DNA of 64,000 nucleotides from Adiantum capillus-veneris (taxonomy: Eukaryota; Streptophyta; Polypodiopsida; Polypodiales; Pteridaceae). The notes beneath the pieces are model-generated. The model was not told the origin of the DNA. It saw only the letters and a program-made list of their open reading frames with translations, and ran no database searches. The position numbers were made by a program, and so were the translations under genes. Each line of letters starts with the position of its first letter. Position 1 is the first letter of the stretch. The stretch covers positions 78,015,884 to 78,079,883 of the forward strand of contig CM043944.1 in assembly GCA_014529385.2 (NCBI GenBank), in the 5' to 3' direction. Below are positions 22,830 to 34,230 of the stretch, piece after piece.

Positions 22830-23927
22830 CCGCCTAACAAACCTCCTTATAGAGTTTCTCAAGCTCAACAAGAGGAGATTATGTGGCAAGTGCATGAGTT
22901 AGCTGAGAAGGGCATGGTTAGGCCTAGCTCATCTCTATTTTGTTCTCCTGTGCTACTAGTGCAAAAGAAAGACGGCACATATCGTATGTGTGTCGACTAT
23001 AGAGCACTAAATGGGATCAATATCAAAAATAGGTTTCCCGTTCCACGGGTAGAAGACCTATCTGATAAGCTACAAGGGTCCACCTACTTCAGTAGGATTG
23101 ACCTAAAAAATGGCTATCATCAAATAAGGATAGTAGATCAAGACATTGTAAAGACCACATTTCGCACTACGTTTGGTCTTTACGAATACATTGTCATGCC
23201 TTTTGGCTTGACCAATGCACCAGCTACATTCAACCGCTTGATGGAGAAGCTATTCAGGCCTCACGGAACCTTTACTGGAGTGTTCTTTGATGATATATTC
23301 ATCTACTCTAATTCATTAGACGAACACAAGAGACACCTCCATGTAATATTTCAAGTTCTAAGAGAGAATAAACTCTATGTTAATCGAAAGAAAAGTGAAT
23401 TTTTCTTACAAGAGATTCAATATTTAGGTCACATTATCTCTAAAGATGGCATCCAAATGGATCCATCAAAGTTAAAGGTAATAAAAGGATGGCCTAAACC
23501 AAGAAATCTTCATGAATTAAGAAGCTTTATAGGTATGTGTGCATACTATAGACGCTTCATAGAAAAGTTCTCACTAATAGCAGGACCATTACATGACCTA
23601 ACAAAGAAAAACGTTAGGTACACATGGTCTGCCAAGGACAACAATGCTTTCGAAAAGCTTATCTCTCAACCTATGCTTACACTACCGGATCTCTCAAAGC
23701 GATTGGTTCAATGTGACACTTGTGGTGATTGCCTTGGAGTTGTTTTGCTTCAAGAAGGGCATGCCATAGGCTATGAAAGTCGAAGGCTTGACCATGTTGA
23801 GCAAGCTCTAGGCATATATGAAAAGGAACTCCTTGCAGTTCTACATGCCTTAGACTCATGGAAGCCCTATTTATTGGGACTCCTTTCATTCTGCGAACGG
23901 ATTACCAAAGTCTTAAGTACTTCATGA
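22830..23927 (+). pseudogene. Ty3-B reverse transcriptase and RNase H
   Basis: A 348-residue frame from 22881 contains VQKKDGTYRMCVDYRALN, FSRIDLKNGYHQIRI, MPFGLTNAPATFNRLM and the catalytic FFDDIFIYSN near residue 136. The RNase H start is LTLPDLSKRLVQCDTCGD, with EKELLAVLHALDSWKPYLL later. The tether shows a short deletion between NAFEKL and ISQPMLTL compared with relatives. A frameshift at about 23.88 kb drops out of frame inside RNase H, and the remainder (FILRTDYQSLKYFMTQ) opens the next frame. RT itself looks intact. Confidence 0.9.
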
Positions 23928-25084
23928 CGCAGACCAAGCTCTCCGACAAACAAATGAGGTGGGCAAATTTCCTTTGGCAATTTCATTTTCATATTGCTCA
24001 CATTGCTGGCAAGCATAATCAAGTAGCCGATGCACTCTCAAGATGGCCGAGAGTGAATGCGGTTTCCATAGTAACTCACAATGATCTATCTTCTATGATA
24101 GATGAGTATGCTATTGATCCTGATTTTATAGATGTGATTTCAGCCCTTGCATTAGGGAAGAAAGAGGAACCATTTACTTTACAAGATGATTATCTTCTCT
24201 ACGGCAATAGACTATGCGTTACTAGCTCACTACGTGAGAAAGTAATGTATGAATCTCATGCTACTCCTTATGCAGGGCATAGAGGGATTGAGTCTACCCT
24301 AAAGGGGATTGAAACATTTTTCTATTGGCCTACCATGAAAGCAAACATACAAGAGTATGTTTCTAAATGTGTGGTATACCAAAAGACAAAGTTTGTTAGA
24401 GGGAAGCAATTTGGATTGCTTCAACCTTTGCCAATCCCGAATTCACCATGGGAGAGCATATCCATGGATTTTATCTTTGGATTGCCTAAGTCTATCCATG
24501 GGAATACGGGAATATGGACGATACTAGACAGGTTCAGTAAACAAGCTCATTTTATACCTGTCAAAAAGACTATCAAAGCCCATCAAATGGCAACCCTCTT
24601 CATTTCACTAATCTTCAAGTACCATGGCTTGCCAATGTCCATAGTGTCGGATAGAGATCCTAGAATGACCAGTAATTTTTGGAAGCGTCTCTCTGAGAAT
24701 TTAGGAACAAGGCTAAATTTCTCTTCGGCCTATCACCCGCAAACGGATGGCCAAAGTGAAATAGCTAACCTAACAATTCTCGATCTACTAAAAGCCTATG
24801 TAATGGAAGTAGATCAAAGATCCCAATGGGAGAAGTACCTACCCTTAGTGGAGTATGCGTACAATAACACTGTACATGCTTCCGGGGGAAAAGCACCTTT
24901 TGAGGTAATTGAGGGAAGATCAAAAAGTCCCTTTCTACTTAAGATACACGGGAAGATCTTCGTTGCAGATGAGTATAGCCAAGACCTACAAGAATCTTTC
25001 CAAACGATTAAGGATGCTATCTCTTTCTCACAACAAAGGCAAAAGGCTGCTACTGACAAGCACAGAAGATGCCCAAGCCTTTAA
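23858..25084 (+). pseudogene. Ty3-B RNase H end and integrase
   Basis: A 408-residue frame starts in RNase H (TDYQSLKYFMTQTKLSDKQM, then NQVADALSRWPRVN). It passes through the zinc-binding module (ESHATPYAGHRGIES, KCVVYQKTKF) and the full catalytic core: Asp in SMDFIFGLP, Asp in IVSDRDPRM, Glu in GQSEIANLT. The second zinc Cys is Tyr (CVVY where CxxC is expected), a missense lesion in an otherwise open frame. A frameshift at about 25.07 kb separates the C-terminal domain. The length of open frame suggests this is younger than Ty3-A. Confidence 0.9.
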
Positions 25085-25538
25085 AGAAAATGATTGGGTC
25101 TTATTAAAATTTCCCAAGGCTCGATTAAGGCACATGATGGGCAAGAATCCTACGGGACACCAAAAGTACTATGCTAAGTTAGCAAAAAGGTACTATGGCC
25201 CTTTCTAGATTCTTAGGCCACTCAATGAGTTGGCCTATCAACTCAAGTTTCCCAGTCATTGGCTCATACACAATGCTTTCCATGTGAGCCTATTAAAGCC
25301 TTACAAAGGAGATCCACCTCAAGAACCAACTATTAAAGACCCACCGGAGATCGAGGACCAAGAAGAGGTGCTGCAGCCCGAGTCCATTCTCCGACATGAA
25401 GACAAGGTACTAAGAGGCGGAAAGATTATCCAATGATATCTTATTAAGTTTAAGAATTATCGTTTTGAAGATGCTAAATGGATGCAAGGCATACAATTAA
25501 AGGATAACCTAAACCTTGTCAATGCTTCCCTAGAGTGA
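25060..25538 (+). pseudogene. Ty3-B integrase C-terminus and chromodomain
   Basis: After the frameshift, EDAQAFKENDWVLLKFPKA and KYYAKLAKRYYGPF give the GPY/F-type module. FHVSLLKPYKGDPPQEP follows, then the chromodomain ESILRHEDKVLRGGKIIQ, stop, YLIKFKNYRFEDAKWM. Two in-frame stops interrupt it: one after YYGPF and one inside the chromodomain where Arg or Trp is usual. The natural end is the TGA at 25536-25538. Confidence 0.85.
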
Positions 25539-25891
25539 GCAGATGTACAAATGTTTAAAATGGACAAAGTTTTTGTCTTATAAGACTCTCTTTTTCTTTA
25601 TTGTGCACAAAAATGAAGTAGTATGCATACTTAGATCAAGTTTGTGGAGACGATGTCTCCCGAACACCAAGTAGAGCTTGTCACTCTACTATGGAAAATC
25701 GATAGTACTAATCTGTAGACATGCTTGTGGCAACTTAGGCTCTCAAGTGCCAAATGGACTAGTCATCCATTCTGGAACGATGTTGTAGGGTAACATAGGG
25801 ATCCTCTACCCGCTAAGAAAAGGACTAATGAATATGCTTTATCTTCTCTACTCCATAGTCGAGGACGAATATGATTTCAAGAGAGAGGTAA
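25539..25891 (+). other. Ty3-B 3' untranslated region and polypurine tract
   Basis: This is non-coding sequence between the pol stop and the 3' LTR. Its last bases, AAGAGAGAGGTAA at about 25879-25891, are purine-rich and directly adjoin the LTR, the expected plus-strand primer. Confidence 0.7.
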
Positions 25892-26783
25892 TGTCATAAT
25901 AATCAATATCTAATTATCCTAAATGATTTTCTCATGTTAAACTGATCATTTAATATGGGAAAGTGCCACGGGAAGAAAAGCTAGAATATTGGTTAAGCTA
26001 GCAGACTGGCCACAATAGGGATCCAAAGGAGGGAAAATAGGGATCCAAAGGGGGGGCCATCTGCAAAAGAGCAATGTGCAACAATGGGCTTAAAAGACCC
26101 TAAGGTTTAGCCCATTAAGACTTCCAAAATGCTAAGGCTCCAAAATTTAAAGGTTGTGTCCAAAGGCCAAACACTAGGGAAATTGGATGCTTAGTGTGTG
26201 TCACAAAAAGTCTTTGTCAATCCCTACATAGGAGGGGGGGAGCCTTGCAAGTAGGGGATGAGAGAGAAACACACACACACACACACACACATACACACAC
26301 AAGCTCCCTTTACACAAAGGGAATGAGGGACACATGTCAGCTCCCTAGCCCAGATGCCCAGAAGGTGTGCCCAATTCCTATTGGATGGCCTTGGAGGTGG
26401 ACCAATGAGAATTAGGCTAGAGTAAATCTAGTTTAATTAATTTAAAAACACTTAATAAAAGAACCAATAAGAATTAAGCTCTCTAGAAGACTATTGGACA
26501 GTCTCCCAAGGGGACCAATGAGCATTCAACAGCCCAATGGCTTGCATGATCCCTATTGGCCAAGAGGCAAAGGGGGTCCAATGAGAGTTTAGTTGAATTA
26601 AATAATTACCTAAAGCTCTCACAAAAGGGGAAAGGGGGACACATGTCAGAAGTCTATCACTTATGCTGCTTAATTACCATTGGCTAAGCCTGGGGAGGTC
26701 CAATAGGATGCTAGCAAGAGCAAAAAGCAAGAGGGATCGACCAAGAGAGAGAGGGGGCTGATTTTTGCAAGGCATTATCTCAC

Positions 26784-26816
<33 letters not shown>

Positions 26817-27505
26817 ATCTCATGTGTGAAGTAAAGAAGACTCTCTCTCCTTCTCAAGCTTTAATGGAAAGCTTACCACCTACTCCAAGCTTGTGAGAAG
26901 GGAGGCCTACATCAACAACTCTTGGATTTGTGATGCAAATCCAACCAAGAGCCAAGCTTCAATGCATGCTCATCTCCTCTACCATGCTAATTACTAAGCT
27001 AAGCTATGCTAATATGAGTGATTATGTGAGGAAATGTACATCTTTCTCGTAAGAATACTCCTTCTTCCTCTCAATCTACTCTCATACCCAGCTAGCTCTC
27101 ACCATCTTTGAAGGTGTGTGAGGTCTTGGGTTTGAGACCATTGTTGTGTTTCATAAGTGTTTTGCTTAGTGCATTAAGTTTCCATCTTCATTGCACTAGT
27201 TAGTATTGAAGGAACGCAAAGAATTGTATTGTAAAATGTCTCTCTTTATGGGAGAAACCATAATACAAAGCCTTTTGGAGGGGGGACTGGCTCCATGCAA
27301 ATCCGGTCTTCAACTGTTGTCAATTGATTAATTTATCTCGCTTTTGAAGTATTGTTCATGCTATCTAACTAGGTGTTATGCTTTTAGTTGCTTTCTCCAC
27401 CCAAGCACTCTTGTTAATCTCATTAGGAATCTATTCTAATGAAATGCTCACTATGTTCATGCTATTTTCCGCTACACACAAGTTACTAGGCCATTAAATG
27501 TTACC
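25892..27505 (+). repeat. Ty3-B 3' LTR (full length)
   Basis: This is the partner of 20576-21755. It includes an additional internal segment at about 26528-27050 absent from the 5' LTR. (CA)n tracts lie at about 26269-26300 (shared with the 5' LTR) and 26780-26815 (only here). The boundary at 27505 is taken where similarity to the 5' LTR stops. Confidence 0.9.
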
Positions 27506-27509
27506 ATTA

Positions 27510-28420
27510 ATATATTTTGAAATAATCTTATTTTTATGAGATTGGGGAGACCTAATCACCATATTTTTTTCATAAGTCCCCAAAGGAAATCTATGCCAAA
27601 AGTATGGCAATTGGGTAGCTAGAGACCGACAAGATGGCATTGGATTATAATAAAACTTTTCAAGGATGGACTATTAAATGCATTCCCCACCCCTAAAAAG
27701 TTGTGTTGCCATCTGACACCTTCTCATTGATCCCATGATGCACAATCGCCATACTTTGGCCATAGAGCCCCTATTAAAAAAATATAAAGATTGTGAGAAT
27801 CGGAAAGGACGAGATGGAATTGACTTGAAATAAAAGTTTATAAGGGTAGGGGGGTTGGTGCATTCCTTGCCCACACAAAGTTTCATTGCCATCTGACACC
27901 ATCTCCTCAGTGGTGTGATGCACAATCTCTATATTGTTACCATTGCCATGTGACACCATCTCCGCGGTGTTGTGATGCACAATCTCTATATTGTTACCAT
28001 AGGGGACTTATGGTACCAATATGTCAATTGTGTACTTTGAAATAGATGAGATGAAATTGAAATACAATGAGACTTTGTAGGGATATAAGGTTCGGTGCAT
28101 TACCTACCCCTATAAAATTTAATTCCCATCTTGCATCGTTTTGTCGGTCCCATGCTTCACAATCACTATATTTTGGCCATACAACCCCAAAGGAGGCCTA
28201 TGGCAAAAATAGGGCGATGGTGCATCCCATGATTGATGAGACATAATTAGAGGGCTTGGTGGATTCTCTACTTATACAATGTTGCATTGCCATCCAAGAC
28301 CCTCTCGTTGGTCTCGTGCTACAGTATCACCACATTTTTGTCCATAGGAGGCATATTGCAAAAATATGGCAATTGTGCAGTTATGGATCGACGGATGAAA
28401 CTTTTAATTTAAGAGCCTCC
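27510..28420. repeat. Block 3 of the ~190-bp repeat family
   Basis: Around four to five diverged units, recognisable by the CATAGG linker, TGGCAAAAATATGGCAATTG-type stretch, GATGGAATTG and GCAATGAAACTTT. Near 27893-28000 a short segment with TTTCATTGCCATCTGACACC is duplicated in part. No coding potential. Confidence 0.7.
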
Positions 28421-29074
28421 TATGGGTCCACGTTTTACTTGGTCTACATTCACTCTATTAATTAATTATGTGGGAAGAATCCTCTCCCAAGTTCCTCTGC
28501 CAAAGCAACGTCCTCTCATCCCCGTTCCCACGCAAAGTCCCTCGCTGCCCACCTTGTCCTACTCACACCCACCCACCTTGACCAGCTCCCCCCCTGATCC
28601 ATCTTCTTGATTTGCTCCCTGCAGCATCCCGCATGCACAACTGTAGATCGACACTGCCTACCAAACAGAGAGGCAACAACGCAGCTTGGTTGCTGACAAG
28701 CACCATAAGGGAAACTCAACCGCCGCACACACAAGAGCCTTACTGCCGTTCCTCATTACAAGGACCCGAGCTAGTTCCTGTAGGCATCCCCACACATGGC
28801 AGCATCCTCCCTCTGCTACATCCTTGCACACCCTCCTCAATAGCGAATCCCTGCTTGCCACCACTGTCGCACCTGCACCCGGTTCCAACCTACAGATCAC
28901 CGTGATAGAGGGAAATCCGTTATCCTCAGCATTGCCTGCAGATGAGAGAATACCATATCATTGGTTGCCAGCAAAAATCTCTCTATGTATGCGCAACTGT
29001 TGGTGCACGACGTCCTCCATGTCCTCCACTGTTCGTACTCATTAAAAATCTCTCCATCGGGGACTCTGTCCACC
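28421..29074. other. GC-rich gene-free stretch
   Basis: Several overlapping Pro- and His-rich frames of 60-119 residues occur on both strands, none with a domain. The base composition differs from the flanking AT-rich repeats. I cannot identify an element; it may be a fragment of an unrelated insertion. Confidence 0.4.
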
Positions 29075-29447
29075 TTAAAAAACTCCCAAAACACCCCTAG
29101 TATTTTGTCGCAAATTTCCGAAATTCCCTTCAAATTTTCCCAAATTCCCAAAATACCCCCGGTTGTGAGAGCAAATCGCTCCAAAAATAAAAAAATTTGT
29201 AGCTTTTCATAAGAAGGTTGATTGTATATCATACAACATGCCAAAACTAGAATTTCAGCTGGTTTTGGAGGCTATGCAGATGAATTTGCCTTCTTTTGTG
29301 AAGTATTTTGTGACAAATTACATAATTGCCTTCTTTTGCGAGGTATTTCGTGAAAAAGTACATGCAGAGCACTTGTCAAAAAGGAATAAAGATTGGAAAA
29401 TCTTGAAGGATCCAACAAAAATAGATACAAGGGCATTTTGGGAATAA
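29075..29447. mobile_element. Second, arm-truncated copy of the Mutator-type MITE
   Basis: Colinear with about 4870-5215 of the first copy. It shares CCCAAAATACCCCCGGTTGT, the GTAGCTTTTCATAAGAAG segment, the GATGAATTGC-type core and the right-arm start with GGCATTTTGGGAATAA. Both arms are shorter than in copy 1 and no target duplication can be seen. A ~45-base segment around TGCCTTCTTTTG is duplicated internally relative to copy 1. Confidence 0.75.
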
Positions 29448-29879
29448 TGGGTCCACGTGGATGGCTCCTTGCTTTTTTATTCAAACTATGAGCCCGCTCT
29501 GTGACGATTTATCCGCTACCTATATGACCTCGTTGGATGCTTACAGCGCATGGTAGTGGGGTGAGCCCCTACAACTACGTTGGCTTTTGTACAAGGTGAC
29601 ATGTGTAATGAATGTTCTTTTTAAAGTCAATTTCTATGTATGTGTTGCAAAAATTCAGCTTTACGCTCTTCTTTGCAATAGCTACAGTGCATGCAAGTAA
29701 CCGCTCCAAGTGCTCCAGGTGTTAGGTGAGACCTCGACTCCTCAATTTTGCAGCACTTCGAGCCGCTCTAGCCACTTGATGGGACTGGGCTCTAAAGCAC
29801 TTAGCTTTATTTTTAATCCCTTGAAACAAAAGTATCTGCCTAGATTCTAACAAAATTAATGAATGCAAAATTGGCCGGG
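29448..29879. other. Gene-free stretch
   Basis: No open frame, repeat family member or RNA-like structure that I can support. Confidence 0.4.
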
Positions 29880-30425
29880 CTTAATTTTTTGGATCTACGG
29901 ATGAAAGTTTGTAGAGGTGTGATGGGTTTTTTATTACATTCTCTACCTCTAAAAGTTTGTTCCCATTTAACCATCTCCTTAGTCCACAATCACCACATTT
30001 TGGCCATAGACCCCCTATGGCAAACTATGGAGAATGTGCACCTTGAGACTGAGGAAATGGAATTGGCTTGCAATGAAACTTTCCAAGAATAGGAAGGTTG
30101 ATTCATTCCCTAATGTTGCAAAATGTAATGGCACCTGACATGAATCATGTTTAGCACAATTGCCACATGTTTGCCATAGGCCCCCTATGGAAAAAGTATG
30201 GCAATTGTGCACCTTGGGACCGACAAGGTGGGATTGGGATGCAATAAAATTTTGTAGGGGAAGGAGTTGGGCGTATTATCTATCCTTGCCAAGTCCATTT
30301 CTATTTGACACTTGTCTCATTGGTTCTTTGCTACACAATTGCCATATTTTGGCCATAGTCCCCCAAAGGAGGCATATGGCAAAAATAGGGCAATGGTGCA
30401 ATCCGCAACCGAGTAGGTCTGGACC
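29880..30425. repeat. Block 4 of the ~190-bp repeat family
   Basis: About three units with the same landmarks as block 1. The linker around 30010-30030 and 30175-30195 shows the ATAGGCCCCCTATGG palindrome clearly. Confidence 0.7.
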
Positions 30426-30617
30426 ATGTCTCTTTAATAGGAATCTAGAAAGATCCTTGGGTTAAGAGAAACAGAAGAAAAGGAAAAAATGTTCCTTTGT
30501 TAATTTGTTTAAATGGAAGAGGGGGGCAATCTCGTGTGGTAGGGGCGGGACAAGGCTTAGACATTGACATCAATGCGTGGAGGGGTGGGTAAGCACAACC
30601 TTGGTTTTTTTTTTTTT

Positions 30618-30715
30618 TTTGGGGGGGCGACCGAAATGCCCCTCTAATTTGTGGAACCCTTAAAATTTCAAAAATTCTCAAAATACACATGTTTCTATTT
30701 TGGTTTGATTGTTCC
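30618..30715. mobile_element. Single-arm fragment of the Mutator-type MITE
   Basis: GACCGAAATGCCCCTCTAAT and the following ~60 bases match the left arm of the MITE at 4792. No second arm follows. It is preceded by a run of 18 T and 7 G (about 30603-30627). Confidence 0.6.
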
Positions 30716-30719
30716 ATAT

Positions 30720-31141
30720 TTTGATATCTTTATTCCCTTTTGATTATTGAGATCCGTTTTCGAGTGCTTAGAGCCAAGTCGCACCCAAAGGAAGGCTTAA
30801 GCGAGGGTTACAAGAGAATTCCTTTTTCCTTGATCGGAGGGTAGCTGGAGCCAATGACAACGAAACATCTTTACTAGTTTTATATGCCCTAGTCTTTTCT
30901 GTGCTGCAATGATGCTGGGTGTGATTCGGTCCATCCTGATCCCAATGCTCCCCCCACTCACACTGGCGCAACCCGGCTCTTAGCATGTTATTTGTCAAAA
31001 ATTACTTCGCAGAAAAGGAGATTACTTCCGATTAGGTGGAATTGGATTGCAATGAAACTTTGCAAGTATGTTGCCGCAATTCTGTAAGCAGGACAAAATA
31101 AAGGGTATCTCATGAGATACCCTTCAAAAAGTGAAGCAAAA

Positions 31142-31203
<62 letters not shown>

Positions 31204-31854
31204 GCGTGTCCGTAGGCGCTTGATCAGAGGCAGGGATTTTTTTTTTCCTGCAAGGTATCGCACAGCCGGCTCAGCCAGAGCGCAGGTCTGACGGGGTTTG
31301 CCTCGCCACAAGGCAGCTCCTGTCCCTGTCGAATTCAATGCCCATGCAGATTGGACCTCCTCTTGCTTAGTATGGCCATCGCCAACGTGTAACTCTCCTC
31401 AATGGTCACCCTCTGTAAACTGCGTCACCCCTCGCAGATGCAACCGCCACCTTTTCTGATGCAACTGATGTAGCCTCTACTGATCCTCTGCATGCCCGTG
31501 GCGGCCTCCCTTTGCCTTCACCGCCTTCCTCTGCAGGGCGACGGACTGCAGGGCAGATTCCATCGCCTTCAGCTGCGAAGCATAAGCTCAGCTCTCCCTC
31601 TCCCTCTACCTCTCCCTGCTGACCATGTGGACCGCGAGGCTGGTGAACATAGGGAAGGAGGTGCAAGGCGCAAGGGACATCGGCCATTGACTACCGGCCA
31701 CCGGCCAACCGACCGGTCGTTTTCCGACCACTTTCCGGCCGCCGTCCGGCCATAATATTCCGGCGAAAAAAAAAGTCTCGGGGGCCTCCGCCCCCGAGGC
31801 CTTTAAAGTTGCCCCTGATTCTTGTCTGTGAAAATTTTGGTTTCTGGTGAGTGA
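30720..31854. other. Gene-free stretch with a (GA)n tract and a GC-rich half
   Basis: A fragment of the ~190-bp family lies at about 31012-31060. A (GA)27 microsatellite occupies 31146-31199. From about 31200 to 31830 the sequence is GC-rich with overlapping Arg/Ala-rich frames on both strands and no domain. It directly precedes the 5'-truncated LINE-B. Confidence 0.45.
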
Positions 31855-32297
31855 TTTTCCTTCACGCACGATGGATTCTCCTCATAATGGGGGCCTTACA
31901 AATGTGCGCTTTTTCCACAGAAAATTACAAGGGTAAATCAGGCTCCATACTGAACATTAATCACCCCTCTGGGAGAGCCCTAGGAGTGAGAATCATGTGG
32001 GCAGATCAATCGAGCACCATAGTAAACATATATGGACCTTGCAATGAAAAAGATAGAGCCAGACTGTGGATGCACCTTACGGAGTTCCCTATTGAAGGAG
32101 AGTGGCTACTAATTGGCAACTTTAATATGGTGGAGAAGTGCAAGGATAGGATAGCCTCAACCAATCTATTGGCAGGTTCTAAAAAAGCTAAATGGTTGGG
32201 TCTTTGTGGGAAATGGGCTATGATGGACATGTGGAGCTGGGCCCTTGGAACAACATGCCGAGCTTCACATACACAAGCCTTTAGTATGCCTACATGA
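31855..32297 (+). pseudogene. LINE-B endonuclease (partial)
   Basis: A 148-residue frame includes NHPSGRALGVRIMWADQSS, IVNIYGPCNEKDRARLWMHL and GEWLLIGNFNMVEKCKDRI. The last is the GDFN motif with Asp replaced by Asn (GNFN), which should impair metal-dependent catalysis. The N-terminal QE motif is absent because of 5' truncation. Confidence 0.8.
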
Positions 32298-32482
32298 CTT
32301 CTTGACTTGACAGGTGCTACTGTTCTCACAAGGCTGATTGGATCACGTCGTTGATCGAGATGAAGATCCTACCAACAAAGAGTATGTCAGACCATATACA
32401 GTTACACTTGAAACTTAGGAAAGCCAATGTGGAGGGGTAGACCCCCAAGGGAAGTAAGAAGCTACTTGTTACTGGGGTACAT

Positions 32483-34029
32483 TTGTTCAAGGACCCTCTA
32501 TTTAGATGTCTTACCAAGAAAGCTTTGAGTAAACTAAAAAAAGATGTTAATCTTGAAAAACCTAAATCTTGGGACCTCTTTGCTCAAAATATCCAAAAAG
32601 CAATCGAAAGCCCAGGCCCTCGGGTGAAGAAGGTGCAGGAAGAGCACTGGAAGCAGCTTGAAGAGGAGGTTACTAGTCTGACGTTCAAAAAAGCTTCTGG
32701 GTTGGCCTCCAAATAGGAACACAAAAGGTTGCTAGAAGCAAAAGCCAATCTAGCTGAGGAGCAGATCGAGGAGGTCAAGAGGGTGAGATTGATATACATG
32801 GAGACCTTTCTCCAGCCAGAGGCTGCAAATCAAGCACATTTTTTTAGGGCCCCAAAAATCAAGAAGAGCCACAGCTCCTTCCACTTGCTCATAGATGAGA
32901 ATGGGAATGCTATACAACACCAAGACGTTATGGCTAAGATGACACTAGATCACCTCAGCCAAATCATTGGCCAACCAGAAACCCGCTCTCAAGAAGTGGA
33001 TGAAGCCAGAGCGACCTTGATCGAGAGTGTCAACAAGAAAATCACCCAACCCAAAGCGAATTGTCTTGAGATGGCCTTTTCTAAAGAAGAATGCTCATAT
33101 GCATTGCAAGATCTTGGCAAGGAGAAATCCCCTGTTTGGGATGGTCTGATGAATGAATTCTTCAGGGAGTTCTGGGAGGACCTTAAGGTTCTGGTCATGT
33201 GCATGGCTAACCAAGCATTGGTCAAGGGGTCCTTGGATGCCAATGTGAAAAGAAGGCTTATCAAGCCTATCCCGAAACAGGTCTGCTACTTGCAGCTTAA
33301 GCATTGGTGTCCCATAACTATGATGTCTGTGGCATACAAGATCATTGCCAAGGCAATTGCTCTTAGAATGGCCCCCCTCCTTGATAGAGTCATCTCCCCT
33401 CATCACCATGGGTTTATCAAAGGAAGGTCAATATATGACAACATCCTGACAGCAATGGTTGGCATTGAGTACGCGGCCTTCACAAAGCAAGAGTGCATTT
33501 TGCTTCAGCTAGATCTGGACAAGGATTATGATAGGAGTGTGTGATCCTTCATCGAAGATGTTATGAAAGCATTTGGATTTGGACCGTACCTCTATCAGCT
33601 TATACACACTCTGGGTACGAGCAGCCAATCTGAGCTCTTGTTTAATGATAGAATTGTGGGCTACTTTGAAGCCAAAAGATTGATCAAGCAAGGATGCCCC
33701 CTAGCCCCTCTTCTCTATGCCATTGGGTCACATCCTCTGATAACAATGCTCGAAGCTACTGCTGAGCAAGGGGAAATACATGGGTTAACTTTGCCCGGTA
33801 CGACAAGCTCCTAGCCAAGATGTTCATGGATGATTCCCTCCTTTTCTTGAAAGCCTGCCCTAAGGTGCTCAAGAAGGCCCTTGTGATTGTGCAAATACTC
33901 TTTGTGGCTTCTAGATCAAAGTGTAGTATTGAGAAGTCTAGACTAATCTCTCTCACAGAAAGCGACTCATTTGATCCATTAGTTTGGTCAAGGGAGATCA
34001 ATGTGTCTATAGGTAGGATTTTCAAGCAT

Positions 34030-34064
<35 letters not shown>

Positions 34065-34230
34065 AGGGGTGGATGTTACTCACAAGCAAAGCTTCCAATG
34101 GGTCCTTGAGAAGATCCATAAAAAAATGAGAAGGTGGGAGTATGTGTTTCTCCCCTTCCAGAGCCAGGTCAGAGTGATCAATTCATTTATGCTCCCGTAT
34201 ATTGGCTTCATAGCCCGTTACTTAAAATAG
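32483..34230 (+). pseudogene. LINE-B reverse transcriptase
   Basis: The linker begins FKDPLFRCLTKKALSKLKKD. The RT motifs are KRRLIKPIPKQVCYLQLKHW, HHHGFIKGRSIYDNIL, LQLDLDKDYDRSV, IKQGCPLAPLLYAIG and MFMDDSLLFLKACPK (FMDD box). Stops lie after LASK at about 32714 and after DYDRSV at about 33542, with a frameshift near 33.81 kb. A run of 30 C at 34033-34062 adds ten prolines between IFKHL and SGVDV, absent in LINE-A, where HLDAPMRVGISD stands at the same place. Confidence 0.85.

Larger units (their letters stand above)
20576..27505 (+). mobile_element. Ty3-B: Ty3/gypsy chromovirus with long open pol segments
   Basis: Paired LTRs at 20576-21755 and 25892-27505 both begin TGTCATAATAATCAATATC. 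Between them are a primer site, a gag remnant, the protease end, RT-RNase H, integrase and chromodomain, all on the plus strand. A purine-rich tract precedes the 3' LTR. The flanks read CTTAA on the left and ATTAA on the right, a likely decayed 5-bp target duplication (4 of 5). The 5' LTR lacks roughly 450 bp present in the 3' LTR. The zinc knuckle and protease active site are missing, so an internal deletion has removed the gag-protease junction. Confidence 0.92.

Noticed and set aside
28612-29045. Overlapping 97- and 119-residue plus-strand frames
   Set aside because: GC-rich sequence gives open frames on both strands with Pro/His/Ser-rich translations and no domain.
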